Source of the DNA: Thermoplasmatota archaeon
Lineage (GTDB): Archaea > Thermoplasmatota > Thermoplasmata > UBA10834
Assembly (NCBI GenBank): GCA_018818785.1
Contig: JAHIRF010000006.1
Span: 1 to 64,000 of the forward strand
Direction of reading: 5' to 3'
DNA: 64,000 nt
Both the position numbers and the translations under genes were made by a program. This document shows, in pieces, positions 42,736-51,191 of this stretch (position 1 is its first letter; each line of letters opens with the position of its first letter). The notes beneath the pieces were generated by a model. The model was not told where the DNA came from, made no database searches, and saw only the letters and a program-made list of their open reading frames with translations.

Positions 42736-44655
42736 TCAGTTCTGAGGCGGTGGACGCTCCCCCTCAACTACGGATTTCTTGTCCATGCCTGCAATCTTCT
42801 TCCGAAGACTAAGGAACATGACCAACATCACGACAGCAAGGATCGCGATTACTCCGAGCAGCGCCATTAGCACGAGGTTCAGAGATTTCATGGCATCGAG
42901 GTCATCGCTCGTACCACTCAGCTCTTCATCGGTGGCGTCCAAGTCAATCTGAGTCGCATCCAGCTCATCCTCGAGGGCGGCTAGATCATCCTGTGTTGCG
43001 TCAAGCTCGTCAATGGCATCATTCAACTCTTCCTCGAGCGCATGGATGGGATTGATGTAGGTCACGTTAACCGAGGTTGACGCAGAATTATCGGATGCAT
43101 CGGTTGCTGTCACTGTAATGGTGTTGTTCCCTTCGAAAAGGGCGATTTCACACGCGAATGAACCGTCGGATTCGACCACGACAGATATTCCGTTGATACC
43201 CAAGGTCACGCCGATCTCTGTCGTTCCCGATACTGTCACCGTCGAAGTCTCAGTCGTGATGCCGTCAGCAGGGTCATCGAGAGACAGCGATGGTGGAGTG
43301 ACGTCCGGTGCGACAAAGCGGTTCACCCAGACGTTATAATGATCTCCGTCGGATTGGTGCCATATGACAGTTGCATCGCCCGAGCAATCAATAGCGATCT
43401 GGGGATAGTAGGCACTACCCGCATTATCTGTTTCTATGAGCGTCGCCGTCCCCCAACCAGTCCCGACTACATATCGGTTTGAGTGGATGTTGACGCGAGT
43501 ACCGTCATATTGACCCCACACGGCAACTGCGTTGCCTGACCCATCAATAGCTATCTGAGGATCGTGAGCAGATCTGAGATCTTCGGTCTCCACGAGTGTC
43601 TCTGTACCCCAGCCAGTTCCGACTACATAGCGGTTCGACCATATGCTATAGATTGCACCGTCGAATTGTTCCCACACGACCATAGCGTTACCTGAATCGT
43701 CAACGACCACTTGAGGATCTCCAACTCCTTCCGCGTCATCAGTCTCGACGAGTGTCACGGTGCCCCAACCGGTTCCGACTACATAGCGATTCGAATAGAC
43801 GTCATAGTTGACACCGTTGGATTGGTACCATACCGCAATCGCATCACCGAGACCATCAATTGCAATCTGTGGATAGTAGGCATTGCCCATATCATCGGTC
43901 TCTAAGAGCGTAGCCATTCCCCAGCCGGTTCCTACAAAGTAGCGGTTCGTATAGATGTTATTGTGAGCGCCGTCATATTGGTACCACACTGCAATCGCAT
44001 TGCCTGAGTCGTCGACAGCTACCTGGGGATCGTATGCATTCCCCAAATCAGAGGTTTCGATGGGCGTAACCGCCCCCCAGCCTGTCCCGACTACATATCG
44101 GTTCGAATAGATGCTATAGCAAGAGGCGTCGTCTTGGTACCATACTGCAATCGCATTGCCTGACTCGTCAACGGCCACCTCCGGATGGTATGCACTTCCC
44201 ACATCGTCCGTTTCCACGAGAGTAGCTCCGACCCAGCCTGAGCCTATAACATATCGGTTCGACCAGATGTTATATCGAACGCCGTCTGATTGCTGCCACA
44301 CAGCAGTCGCATTGCCTGAATCATCAAGGGCTACCTTGGGATAGTGTGCAGTTTCAGAATCCAATTCGATATACATCGGCGTTCCCCAGCCCGTCCCGAC
44401 TACATATCGACTCGATAAGATGTTATTGCGGATGCCATCGTCTTGCTCCCAGACAGCAATCGCATTGCCTGACGCGTCAACCGCAACATCTGGGAATTGA
44501 GCATCTCCTGCATCGTCGATTTCGATAAGTGTCGCGATCCCCCAGCCTGAATCCGCAGAAATAGCTTCGGACGCGCCACTCGCACATATGAGGCATCCAA
44601 CGATTGCTATGCAAAGAGTTCCTGTCAATATTGACCGCACAATCATTCTGCTCAT
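42736..44655 (-). CDS. Cell-surface lollipop protein, short-stalk paralogue
   Basis: 639 residues from ATG 44655. Same layout as the protein at 14002: signal peptide (SILTGTLCIAIVGCLICASG), eight repeats of about 52 residues with GWG-ATLIE, VDDSGNAIAVWYQ and YSNRYVVGTGWG motifs, an Ig-like domain (TPPSLSLDDPADGITTETST and on), a Leu/Asp heptad stalk of only about 55 residues (LDATQDDLAALEDELDATQ), a membrane helix (LNLVLMALLGVIAILAVVML) and a short tail. It is the same type of stalked surface receptor or adhesin with a shorter stalk. No ligand can be named. Confidence 0.85.
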   Translation of the reverse strand: MSRMIVRSILTGTLCIAIVGCLICASGASEAISADSGWGIATLIEIDDAGDAQFPDVAVDASGNAIAVWEQDDGIRNNILSSRYVVGTGWGTPMYIELDSETAHYPKVALDDSGNATAVWQQSDGVRYNIWSNRYVIGSGWVGATLVETDDVGSAYHPEVAVDESGNAIAVWYQDDASCYSIYSNRYVVGTGWGAVTPIETSDLGNAYDPQVAVDDSGNAIAVWYQYDGAHNNIYTNRYFVGTGWGMATLLETDDMGNAYYPQIAIDGLGDAIAVWYQSNGVNYDVYSNRYVVGTGWGTVTLVETDDAEGVGDPQVVVDDSGNAMVVWEQFDGAIYSIWSNRYVVGTGWGTETLVETEDLRSAHDPQIAIDGSGNAVAVWGQYDGTRVNIHSNRYVVGTGWGTATLIETDNAGSAYYPQIAIDCSGDATVIWHQSDGDHYNVWVNRFVAPDVTPPSLSLDDPADGITTETSTVTVSGTTEIGVTLGINGISVVVESDGSFACEIALFEGNNTITVTATDASDNSASTSVNVTYINPIHALEEELNDAIDELDATQDDLAALEDELDATQIDLDATDEELSGTSDDLDAMKSLNLVLMALLGVIAILAVVMLVMFLSLRKKIAGMDKKSVVEGERPPPQN

Positions 44656-44819
44656 ATCAGCCACAACCTCAGATAATTCATCAACAATGTGACAGTATAT
44701 GAGCCATTCGGAATCTGCATATGAGGAAGAGACTTTTGACGCATCAGGCCAGATATCGAAAGGTGCACCCGAGAAGGACGAGTCATCTCGGTTCAGAGTT
44801 GGCGCAGATAAAGAGAAGG

Positions 44820-45059
44820 CTAGGACACATGTGAGTCATTAGGACGAAGAATACAACCATTTCGCCCGACCATGTTGATGATCCTGGCGTATCCCGGGAA
44901 CGCCATTCTCGTGCTCATGCCCATCTGGTCACGAGAGACAGTTGCGTTAGGAACCCCTTCATCAGAAGCGGAAGATGGCTGGAGTTTGGCTCCGCACTCA
45001 GGACAAAACTTCGGATTTACGACAGGCAGTTCCGATCCATGCTCAGGACAGAATTTCAT
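44820..45059 (-). CDS. Small zinc-ribbon protein
   Basis: 79 residues from the ATG at 45059: MKFCPEHGSELPVVNPKFC then PECGAKLQPSS. One ribbon-like C-x2-H plus C-x2-C site is visible, followed by a polar, probably disordered C-terminus. A longer frame to 45155 lacks support. Function unknown. The upstream gene at 45146 runs in the opposite direction. Confidence 0.5.
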   Translation of the reverse strand: MKFCPEHGSELPVVNPKFCPECGAKLQPSSASDEGVPNATVSRDQMGMSTRMAFPGYARIINMVGRNGCILRPNDSHVS

Positions 45060-45145
45060 GCCGACCCACAAATCATGATTGTAGAGAGGATATATGGGCT
45101 TGCCGTTGAGAAAAGGCCATAGAGGCGGAAGAGGATAGAGGTGCG

Positions 45146-45676
45146 TTGAAATCAATCAATGAGCCAATCACACTCTCCTACAGCATAATGTGGAAAGCAA
45201 CTCCTGGAGGTGTCCTACTAATCTGGCTTGTCATATTCTTCTCGATAGGCCTATTCATCAACCCAGAGCCAGTAAGCGGTCCAGACGGGACAATGATCTT
45301 CGCAGGGCTGTTATTCTTCAGTGCAGGTCTCTCGTGGATACTCTACATCGAAGCCGTCGGCACACATGTTCGAGCAGACAATGTGGGGGTTCACATTCGG
45401 TCGCTCTGGAGGCCAGGACGTACTGTGGAATGGTACGACATCAAGACAATTCGCTACAACGCCCTCGGAGACTCATTAGTAATAATCGGAAGCGGCCGTA
45501 GAATAAAGTTCCATTTGGCTATGTCAGATAGGGAGCACTGGGTAGCGTTCTTAAGGCGGCTACATGAGAGAGTATCTCTGGATAAGGTTCATGATGAGGA
45601 TATTCGAAAAGGCATCCTAAAAGCAGTTGCTGAAGGATCATCTGAACCTTCGTCGACAGATACTGGCACACTATAA
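45146..45676 (+). CDS. Membrane-anchored PH-like domain protein
   Basis: 176 residues from TTG 45146 with GAGGTGC just upstream. Two membrane helices (GGVLLIWLVIFFSIGLFI and GTMIFAGLLFFSAGLSWILY) are followed by a beta-rich domain (VGVHIRSLWRPGRTVEWYDI, SLVIIGSGRRIKFHLAM, DREHWVAFLRRLHERV) of the bacterial PH-like type. The organisation is the same as that of the protein at 9823, although they are not close in sequence. Function unknown. Confidence 0.65.
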   Translation: MKSINEPITLSYSIMWKATPGGVLLIWLVIFFSIGLFINPEPVSGPDGTMIFAGLLFFSAGLSWILYIEAVGTHVRADNVGVHIRSLWRPGRTVEWYDIKTIRYNALGDSLVIIGSGRRIKFHLAMSDREHWVAFLRRLHERVSLDKVHDEDIRKGILKAVAEGSSEPSSTDTGTL

Positions 45677-45759
45677 TCGATTCATGATGAATCTAGCCGA
45701 ATGGATCACTCCATGCTGCGGGCATCTGCGAGGTTTCAAAGGGGCCACTGAGAGAAGCC

Positions 45760-45772
45760 CTTAAGCCATGGA
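45760..45772 (+). promoter_or_regulatory. CTTAAGCCAT promoter-like element, copy 3
   Basis: CTTAAGCCATGGA lies about 90 nt before the small membrane-protein gene at 45851, and 39 nt before a 12-codon frame (45799-45837). It matches elements at 27292 and 36202 inside the island, yet this copy lies outside it. Confidence 0.4.
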
Positions 45773-45850
45773 ATTCAATCAGATACTCAGGGAATGGCAT
45801 GAAGAAGGTCATAAGGACGGAATTGCCTTTGCTCTGAGGAGATGGACTGA

Positions 45851-46042
45851 ATGGCATTGACTATCACGAACGAATTGTTGTTAGTCATCATTCTGGTGAT
45901 CATCGCGGTCGTAATGATTACTGGTTTGCGGACCATTGCCATTGTTCAGAAGAAGAACGAAAATCTGACCTTCGTTCTGATGATCCTAGTTGTTCTTGCG
46001 GTTGGATTCCTGACCGGTCAGATATTGCTCTTGGTGATATAG
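45851..46042 (+). CDS. Small two-helix membrane protein
   Basis: 63 residues, almost entirely two hydrophobic helices: LLLVIILVIIAVVMITGL and LTFVLMILVVLAVGFLTGQI with a short charged link (VQKKNEN). GAGGAGATGG lies about 10 nt upstream and is overlapped by the stop codon of a 12-codon frame at 45799-45837, which could be a leader peptide. No family recognised. Confidence 0.55.
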   Translation: MALTITNELLLVIILVIIAVVMITGLRTIAIVQKKNENLTFVLMILVVLAVGFLTGQILLLVI

Positions 46043-46049
46043 AAATGAA

Positions 46050-46110
46050 AGGGGTTTAGCTCCCGCCAATTCCCCACTGATTGAATCCGAGTTCTGACAT
46101 ACTGGCACCT
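46050..46110 (+). repeat. Dispersed repeat copy (degenerate)
   Basis: GGGGTTTAGCTCCCGCCAAT, TCCCCACTGATTGAATCCGA, GTTCTGACATACTGGCACCT. It keeps the AGCTC...GCCAATT and GAGTTCTG elements of the family but lacks the GGCCAGTC block. Confidence 0.45.
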
Positions 46111-46180
46111 CAGTGGTTAAAATCCCCTTCGGTCCACCCATGAATTCATCCTGTAGCAATAGCAGGAAAAGAAGCTGAGA

Positions 46181-46255
46181 GGGGGTCAGACTCGGCATCA
46201 ATTTCCCGCGAAAGAAATCAGCCAGTCTATTGGGTTCTGCATGCGTTACAATCTG
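46181..46255 (+). repeat. Dispersed repeat copy
   Basis: GGGGGTCAGACTCGGCATCA, ATTTCCCGCGAAAGAAATCA, GCCAGTCTATTGGGTTC, TGCATGCGTTACAATCTG. The segment GAAATCAGCCAGTC is very close to the left side of attR at 36600, and TTCTGCATGCGTTA is identical to the copy at 41075. Confidence 0.6.
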
Positions 46256-46407
46256 AACCATTGATTCCACGAGGAAAGATGATTAAAAGGTTCATATCCC
46301 GCACAAGAACCCTCAGAAGAACCTGATCTGAGATGCGAACCTTATGTGGCCACATTGGTTGGATAATCATTGCGGGATTGCGAATATCGATCAGGATGAG
46401 AGAGAAC

Positions 46408-46896
46408 TCACGCCGAGCCGAGTATGGCGGTTGCGAACTCGTCCGTCTTTCCCTGCCATCCCTCTTTCAGATGTCCTCTCATCTGCTCTCCAGAGACCAG
46501 GAATATCTTGTCCGCGACCTTCACCAGTCCTTTCCCCTTCAGAATCTCGTCCATGATGGGTAGAGTCCTCCTCCAGCGACTGAGCTCCTCATCTGTCGGC
46601 AACTTTCCGGTCTTCTTGTTAGGCACTGCGTCACCGTGTGTGGCGAATAGAGCATACCTTGTCCCCGATGGAAGGGTGGCTTTCTTGAGGAACCTGCGCA
46701 TGCTCCCTATGGGCTTGCCGATCCTTGTGGGGGACCCGAACACATACAGTTCTGCTGGGAGCAGCTCCTTGGGCTTTGATGCTTTGATATGACGTACTTC
46801 GGCCTGGTGGCCCTTCCCCTCAATGACCTTGCGCAACTCCTCCGCCACCTTCGCTCCATTCCCAAATTTCGAGGCGTGATATATCACGATCTTCAT
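46408..46896 (-). CDS. Flavodoxin-fold protein
   Basis: 162 residues from ATG 46896 (MKIVIYHASKFGNGAKVAEE). The phosphate-binding loop of flavodoxins is recognisable at the N-terminus, followed by VFGSPTRIGKPIGSMRRFLK and YALFATHGDAVP, the FMN isoalloxazine loops. It should bind FMN and carry electrons or reduce a quinone. It is monocistronic. The upstream in-frame ATG at 46911 is less likely. Confidence 0.82.
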   Translation of the reverse strand: MKIVIYHASKFGNGAKVAEELRKVIEGKGHQAEVRHIKASKPKELLPAELYVFGSPTRIGKPIGSMRRFLKKATLPSGTRYALFATHGDAVPNKKTGKLPTDEELSRWRRTLPIMDEILKGKGLVKVADKIFLVSGEQMRGHLKEGWQGKTDEFATAILGSA

Positions 46897-47099
46897 GAGA
46901 ATCCCTGTCAAAGGAAAATGAAGTGATCATTTATAATGGTGTCTTGATGGCTCAAGAAATGGGGAGATGAAACCACGGATTGGAATAGGATCTCGGTTCA
47001 TATCCATTCAGTCAAAGGGACCTGTCGCCTTGACCAGTATTCCTAGCAGGCAATGGCTTGGGCGCAAATAGTGAAATATCCTAGATACAATCTCGAGAC

Positions 47100-47750
47100 A
47101 TGGTTCGAGCATCGATGAAGGCGGGCAGGAACGGGCAGCGAAGGCCCGTCAAAGGAGGCACCGCACTCGCCATCCTTGTGATCGTTAGCCTTATCGTCTT
47201 TTTCCTTTTTGGCGCAGAACAAGATAGTATGCATGCAGATGACCCTCTCGCCAGTGCACTAGTGTTCGTCTTCGTTCCAAAGGCTCTGATTCTGGAGGAT
47301 AATGCCAGTATTGGTCTCTACGCAATCTTCGTGGCATGCACTGTAATTGCGCTGGTGAGCGCGTTCTATGCAGTCACCAGGAAAGAATGGACTCTTGCAT
47401 GGATCGGTTCGTTGTTCGGCACTGCTTTCGGTCCCTTCACGCTTGTGCCGATCTTGATGATTGGCACTTCGGACTTATTCTTCCAGCAGGATTCAATATC
47501 GGAGAGACTCCAAAATCGTATGGGGCATCAATTCGTGAAAAAGGACCCGTTTCTAGGTGTAATTGCAGCAGTCGTTGTTGCCTTCCTTGGTGGAACATCC
47601 CTAGTTGTGATACTGGACGCCATAACGAACAATCTAGCCCTGTCGATTCTGCTCCAAGTCGGCATTCTGATAGTGATATTCTGGTCGATCACGTCGGTAC
47701 GATCGATTCTTGATCAGAAGAAGAAAGCGATAATCTTAGAATCGGATTGA
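47100..47750 (+). CDS. Integral membrane protein, unknown function
   Basis: 216 residues with about five membrane helices: ALAILVIVSLIVFFLFGA, GLYAIFVACTVIALVSAFYA, LFGTAFGPFTLVPILMIG, GVIAAVVVAFLGGTSLVVIL and SILLQVGILIVIFWSITS. The N-terminus is basic. No family recognised. It precedes the radical SAM gene by 38 nt on the same strand and may be co-transcribed. Confidence 0.65.
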   Translation: MVRASMKAGRNGQRRPVKGGTALAILVIVSLIVFFLFGAEQDSMHADDPLASALVFVFVPKALILEDNASIGLYAIFVACTVIALVSAFYAVTRKEWTLAWIGSLFGTAFGPFTLVPILMIGTSDLFFQQDSISERLQNRMGHQFVKKDPFLGVIAAVVVAFLGGTSLVVILDAITNNLALSILLQVGILIVIFWSITSVRSILDQKKKAIILESD

Positions 47751-47788
47751 TTTGGTGAATGCTGCCGACGGAGGTCAAATAACCTATC

Positions 47789-48730
47789 ATGCGCTTCCGC
47801 TCCATGGTCTGTCAGATGTCCTCCGTCGAACTGTCCGGTGTCCACATCCTGCTCACGTACAAATGCCTCTACGAGTGCGACCACTGCTTCGTATGGAGCA
47901 GTCCTGGCGCCAAGGGCACGATGACCCTCGCCCAGGTCGAGAACATCATCGAGCAGGCACTCGACATACCTACCGTCACGCGCGTGTACTTCGAGGGAGG
48001 GGAACCATTCCTCTTCTATCCCCTGCTGCGAAGAGGGATCGAACTCGCAAGGAAGCACTCACTGGAAGTGGGCGTGGTCACCAACGCGTACTTCGCCACT
48101 GACGACGGGGCGGCCGACCTTTGGCTCAGGCCGTTGAGTGAGATGGGGATATCGGACCTTAGTCTCAGCACGGACGCCCATCACGGCACCGGAGATGAGA
48201 AGGACATGGTATCGAGGGCGAGGACAGCTGCCGAGAAGCTAGGGATACCGACGGGAGTGATAGAGATCGAAGGGGTCGAACAGCTCTCGTGCCCAGGACC
48301 AAAAGACGGATCGAAGGGACAGCTATGCTTCAGGGGCAGGGCTGCTGAGAAGCTCGCGGGAAAGGTCAAGAAGAAACCCTGGAAGACCTTCGATGCCTGC
48401 CCCGAGGAGCCACCAGCGATCGGCAGAGTCCATGTCGACCCTTACGGTAATGTGCTGTTCTGTCAAGGGATATCCATCGGCAATGCATGGAAGAAGCCGC
48501 TCAAGAAGATCATGGCGGAATTGGATCCCGAGAAGCACCCGATCATCGGTCCTCTGATGAAAGGTGGACCGGCGGAACTGGCGAGCCGATTTGGCGTGAC
48601 TCCAAAGAGGACCTACGCGGACGCGTGTCACATGTGCTATGAGGTCAGGCGTGTGCTGAGAGACAGACAGGCAGTCAAGGGGATTCTAGTGCCCGACCAG
48701 CTGTATGGCATTACGTCTGAGAGCAGATAG
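47789..48730 (+). CDS. Radical SAM protein
   Basis: 313 residues. The iron-sulfur motif is YKCLYECDHCF (Cys26, Cys30, Cys33; CxxxCxxC), followed by RVYFEGGEPFLFYP and SLSTDAHHG of the radical SAM barrel. The C-terminal half has VHVDPYGNVLFCQGISIGN, as in SPASM-type enzymes that modify peptides or proteins, and DACHMCYEVRR near the end. The substrate is unknown and no precursor peptide gene is evident next to it, although the membrane-protein gene upstream may belong to the same transcript. Confidence 0.87.
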   Translation: MRFRSMVCQMSSVELSGVHILLTYKCLYECDHCFVWSSPGAKGTMTLAQVENIIEQALDIPTVTRVYFEGGEPFLFYPLLRRGIELARKHSLEVGVVTNAYFATDDGAADLWLRPLSEMGISDLSLSTDAHHGTGDEKDMVSRARTAAEKLGIPTGVIEIEGVEQLSCPGPKDGSKGQLCFRGRAAEKLAGKVKKKPWKTFDACPEEPPAIGRVHVDPYGNVLFCQGISIGNAWKKPLKKIMAELDPEKHPIIGPLMKGGPAELASRFGVTPKRTYADACHMCYEVRRVLRDRQAVKGILVPDQLYGITSESR

Positions 48731-48803
48731 CGTTCTCTGAATATCGGAAGGGGGCAATACTTCGACAGAGCCTTCGACCTTGAAGAAGTCATTAGAGATA
48801 CGC

Positions 48804-48861
48804 AGTCGACTTCGTTAGCTATAGAAACGGCTAGTCGTTCCGTTTCAAAGTCGACTAGCCG
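48804..48861. other. Overlapping, mutually exclusive hairpins between convergent genes
   Basis: Three inverted repeats share bases. AGTCGACTT (48804-48812) can pair with AAGTCGACT (48848-48856). GAAACGG (48824-48830) can pair with CCGTTTC (48840-48846). CGGCTAGTCG (48828-48837) can pair with CGACTAGCCG (48852-48861), a perfect 10-bp stem. They lie in the gap between the radical SAM gene and the minus-strand GYD gene and could be a bidirectional terminator or a switching RNA. Confidence 0.55.
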
Positions 48862-48926
48862 CACACAGCCATAGCTGGGACAGAATCGAACACCTGACAA
48901 GATGGACGAGCAGATTATCAGAAAGT

Positions 48927-49223
48927 CTATGACTTGAACCCGGTCAGAAAGTCCTCTATGGGGATTGCCGATAGGGTGTTCGTCTCCAGGGTTCCGCGGG
49001 AACCCAGGTCCACCATGACCTTTGATATTGTGACATTGTCCTGTGCTTCCAGAATGGTGAGGAAATCGTACTCGCCGAGAAGTGCGAACTGGTGCAAAAC
49101 TCGTGCGCCCATCTTCGAGATCTCCTCGTTCACTTCCTTGACGCGTTCTGGCTTGGCCTTGAGTGTCTTTCGCCCTTCATCCGTCAATTTCGACAATACT
49201 ACGTATACCGCCACTTCAACCAC
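48927..49223 (-). CDS. GYD-domain protein
   Basis: 98 residues, the size of the family. It is a ferredoxin-like alpha/beta fold: VYVVLSKLTDEGRKTLKAKP, MGARVLHQFALLGEYDFLTI with the GEYD signature, and SRGTLETNTLSAIPIEDF. The family's biochemical role is not known; it may bind small ligands. The start is GTG 49223, with GTG 49214 as alternative. Confidence 0.82.
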   Translation of the reverse strand: MVEVAVYVVLSKLTDEGRKTLKAKPERVKEVNEEISKMGARVLHQFALLGEYDFLTILEAQDNVTISKVMVDLGSRGTLETNTLSAIPIEDFLTGFKS

Positions 49224-49279
49224 CTACACGACTGCATGAAAATCGTCCCTCATATCTCTTTTGCCGATTAGGTAGGAGC

Positions 49280-49315
49280 CATCGGCCCGAGTCTGCATGT
49301 ATCGCACCCTGCACT
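49280..49315 (+). repeat. Partial dispersed repeat with att-like tail
   Basis: GAGTCTGCATGTATCGCACC followed by CTGCACTCTGCG. It corresponds to the last third of the copy at 41075 (GAGTTCTGCATGCGTTATC, then CTGCACTTC). Confidence 0.4.
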
Positions 49316-49388
49316 CTGCGATGTGAGCACTCGAGCCATTAAGCTGCGCGCAGCAGTCTTGAAATAACTTCATTCTCATTCCCATCCG

Positions 49389-50021
49389 GTGGGTATAGTG
49401 GGGAAGTGCATCTATTGCGGCAAAGAGAATGAGTTCAACGCTGAAAGGTGCGTCAAATGCGGCCGTCATCTGGGAAGGGATCGGGAATGCCCCAAATGCG
49501 GAATCAAGAACTCGCAGGAAGCAAAGATATGCAGAATATGCGGGGCGAACCTCGACGGAATGAATTCGATACCAGAAGGTCGTCCAACAGAGAGGCCAGG
49601 ATATCGGCCCCGCGTGAGTACATGTAAGAAATGCGGGCGGACATATGATAGCAACCTGATTGCATGCCCGGTCTGTGATGCAAGCGCCATCGTATACGAT
49701 CGGACCGCGAGCAGGTCCAGCATCCCACTGGCTGCAGGCACCCTTCTTGCAATCGCGGGCTTCCTCAATATCTTCAACGGCCTAGTGCTCGGTATGTTGA
49801 TGGAATATTTCGAAGCTTTCGCCTACTGCGGACTCATCGAGATCCTATTCGGTGCAGTCGCACTCTTCGCGTGGGTTTTCTGCATGCGGAGGGCACACCG
49901 AGCATTCGTCGTCGTCGCGTGCATAATCACGATAATCAGCATCGGGCCGTTCTTCCTCAGCACGCTACTAGGGATTCTGGCGTTGATCCTGGTCCTGGTG
50001 AGCTGGAAGGAATTCGGCTAG
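49389..50021 (+). CDS. Multi-zinc-ribbon membrane protein
   Basis: 210 residues. The N-terminal half has three zinc ribbons: KCIYCGKENEFNAERCVKCG, ECPKCGIKNSQEAKICRICG and TCKKCGRTYDSNLIACPVCD. The C-terminal half has about four membrane helices, including PLAAGTLLAIAGFLNIFNGL and AFVVVACIITIISIGPFFL. Zinc ribbons are probably cytoplasmic. No family function known. The start is GTG 49389 or GTG 49398. Confidence 0.7.
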   Translation: MGIVGKCIYCGKENEFNAERCVKCGRHLGRDRECPKCGIKNSQEAKICRICGANLDGMNSIPEGRPTERPGYRPRVSTCKKCGRTYDSNLIACPVCDASAIVYDRTASRSSIPLAAGTLLAIAGFLNIFNGLVLGMLMEYFEAFAYCGLIEILFGAVALFAWVFCMRRAHRAFVVVACIITIISIGPFFLSTLLGILALILVLVSWKEFG

Positions 50022-50182
50022 GCATCAGCCTCGTTTCATCCACGGCTTGCGCCCGAAAGAATCGGTCTGAGGAGAGGTATAGACAATTCTCAAAGGTCCC
50101 TCCGAAGGCCTTATGGCACGCCATCACCGCGTCGCGGTCGACCCGCTCAGTGACAAGCAGGAAGAGACGCACACGGTCACCG

Positions 50183-51010
50183 CTACGACGACAGTTCGAG
50201 TATGAACTCGTATGCCTCCAGTCCGAGCGCAGTGTCGGATCCCATAAGAGCGGATACAGCTCCATCAGTGTCTCCATCAGCTATCGCCTCGGCAGCAATC
50301 GCTTCAGCTTCCGCGCTCTTCTCGAAGGCCCCGGATTCCCACTCGGTCAGCACTGGTGCGAGATCTATCCATGCCTCGAACGTCCCCTCCCTGAGCTTAT
50401 CTATCCCCCACACACCGGGATGCACACCGACCTCGGGCTCGAGTCCGCACGCCTGGAAGATTGACCTCAGCTTCCTGCCGACCAGTGGATCGCCTCCTTC
50501 GCCTCTGACACCTTCTTCGGCTATCCTGCCCAGAGATAAGAGCTCCTCTGGGAAGTCTATTCGAGCGCCGAGGTCGGGCTCCGCGAGGCATACTACCCAT
50601 TGCCTAGATACGCGGGTCATCTCTGACAATACCTTCGCAGGATCGTCGACCCAGAGCAGAAGGAATGAACAATAGATCATGTCGAAGGAATTGTCCTTGA
50701 ACGGTAGCGAGTGCGCATCCGCCTCGCGAATTTCAAAACCCCTTCTTCTGCCCTCAGCAACTGCCACAGGATCGATGTCTATTCCCTGAACATCGAACAT
50801 ATGAGCGAGCAATTCCATGACGAACCCGGGTCCGCACCCAACATCCAGAGCGGTCGGTCGGCCTCGCCCGTTCCAATTCCTCAGCACCCGCTGCTCCAGT
50901 AGCCATATCCAGGACTCCCTGAGCCAGACGGACTGTCTCGAGAGCTGCGTATCCATGTCCTTCGTAGACCAGGGCATCGGACATGAAGAGGCGTCCATGA
51001 GAGAAATCAT
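50183..51010 (-). CDS. Class I SAM-dependent methyltransferase
   Basis: About 275 residues from ATG 51010 (ATG 50998 and a start at 51055 are alternatives). Motif I is ALDVGCGPGFVMELLA, followed by VQGIDIDPVAVAEG (motif II), FEIREADAHSLPFKDNSFDM and FLLLWVDDPAKVLSEMTRV, the layout of the Methyltransf_11/25 type. The C-terminal part is helical and Ala/Glu-rich. The substrate is not identifiable. Confidence 0.87.
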   Translation of the reverse strand: MISLMDASSCPMPWSTKDMDTQLSRQSVWLRESWIWLLEQRVLRNWNGRGRPTALDVGCGPGFVMELLAHMFDVQGIDIDPVAVAEGRRRGFEIREADAHSLPFKDNSFDMIYCSFLLLWVDDPAKVLSEMTRVSRQWVVCLAEPDLGARIDFPEELLSLGRIAEEGVRGEGGDPLVGRKLRSIFQACGLEPEVGVHPGVWGIDKLREGTFEAWIDLAPVLTEWESGAFEKSAEAEAIAAEAIADGDTDGAVSALMGSDTALGLEAYEFILELSS

Positions 51011-51191
51011 TTGTGGCAATCTTGGTCTATCGAATTGGCTTGGACCATCTCTCAATCATGACCCTGATCGTCTTCGTACCCTTCGTCTACTGACAAGCTC
51101 AGACTCGAGGTCTCTAGTTTATGATAGAAGACATCTATCTTGGTAGATGTGGAAAACCTGTTCATGACAAAATCCGTAGCGAAGGACAGGC

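Larger units (their letters stand above)
46043..46407. other. 365-bp gap with two repeat copies
   Basis: No gene is supported. It contains dispersed repeat copies at 46050-46110 and 46181-46255. The remainder is unremarkable. Confidence 0.45.
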
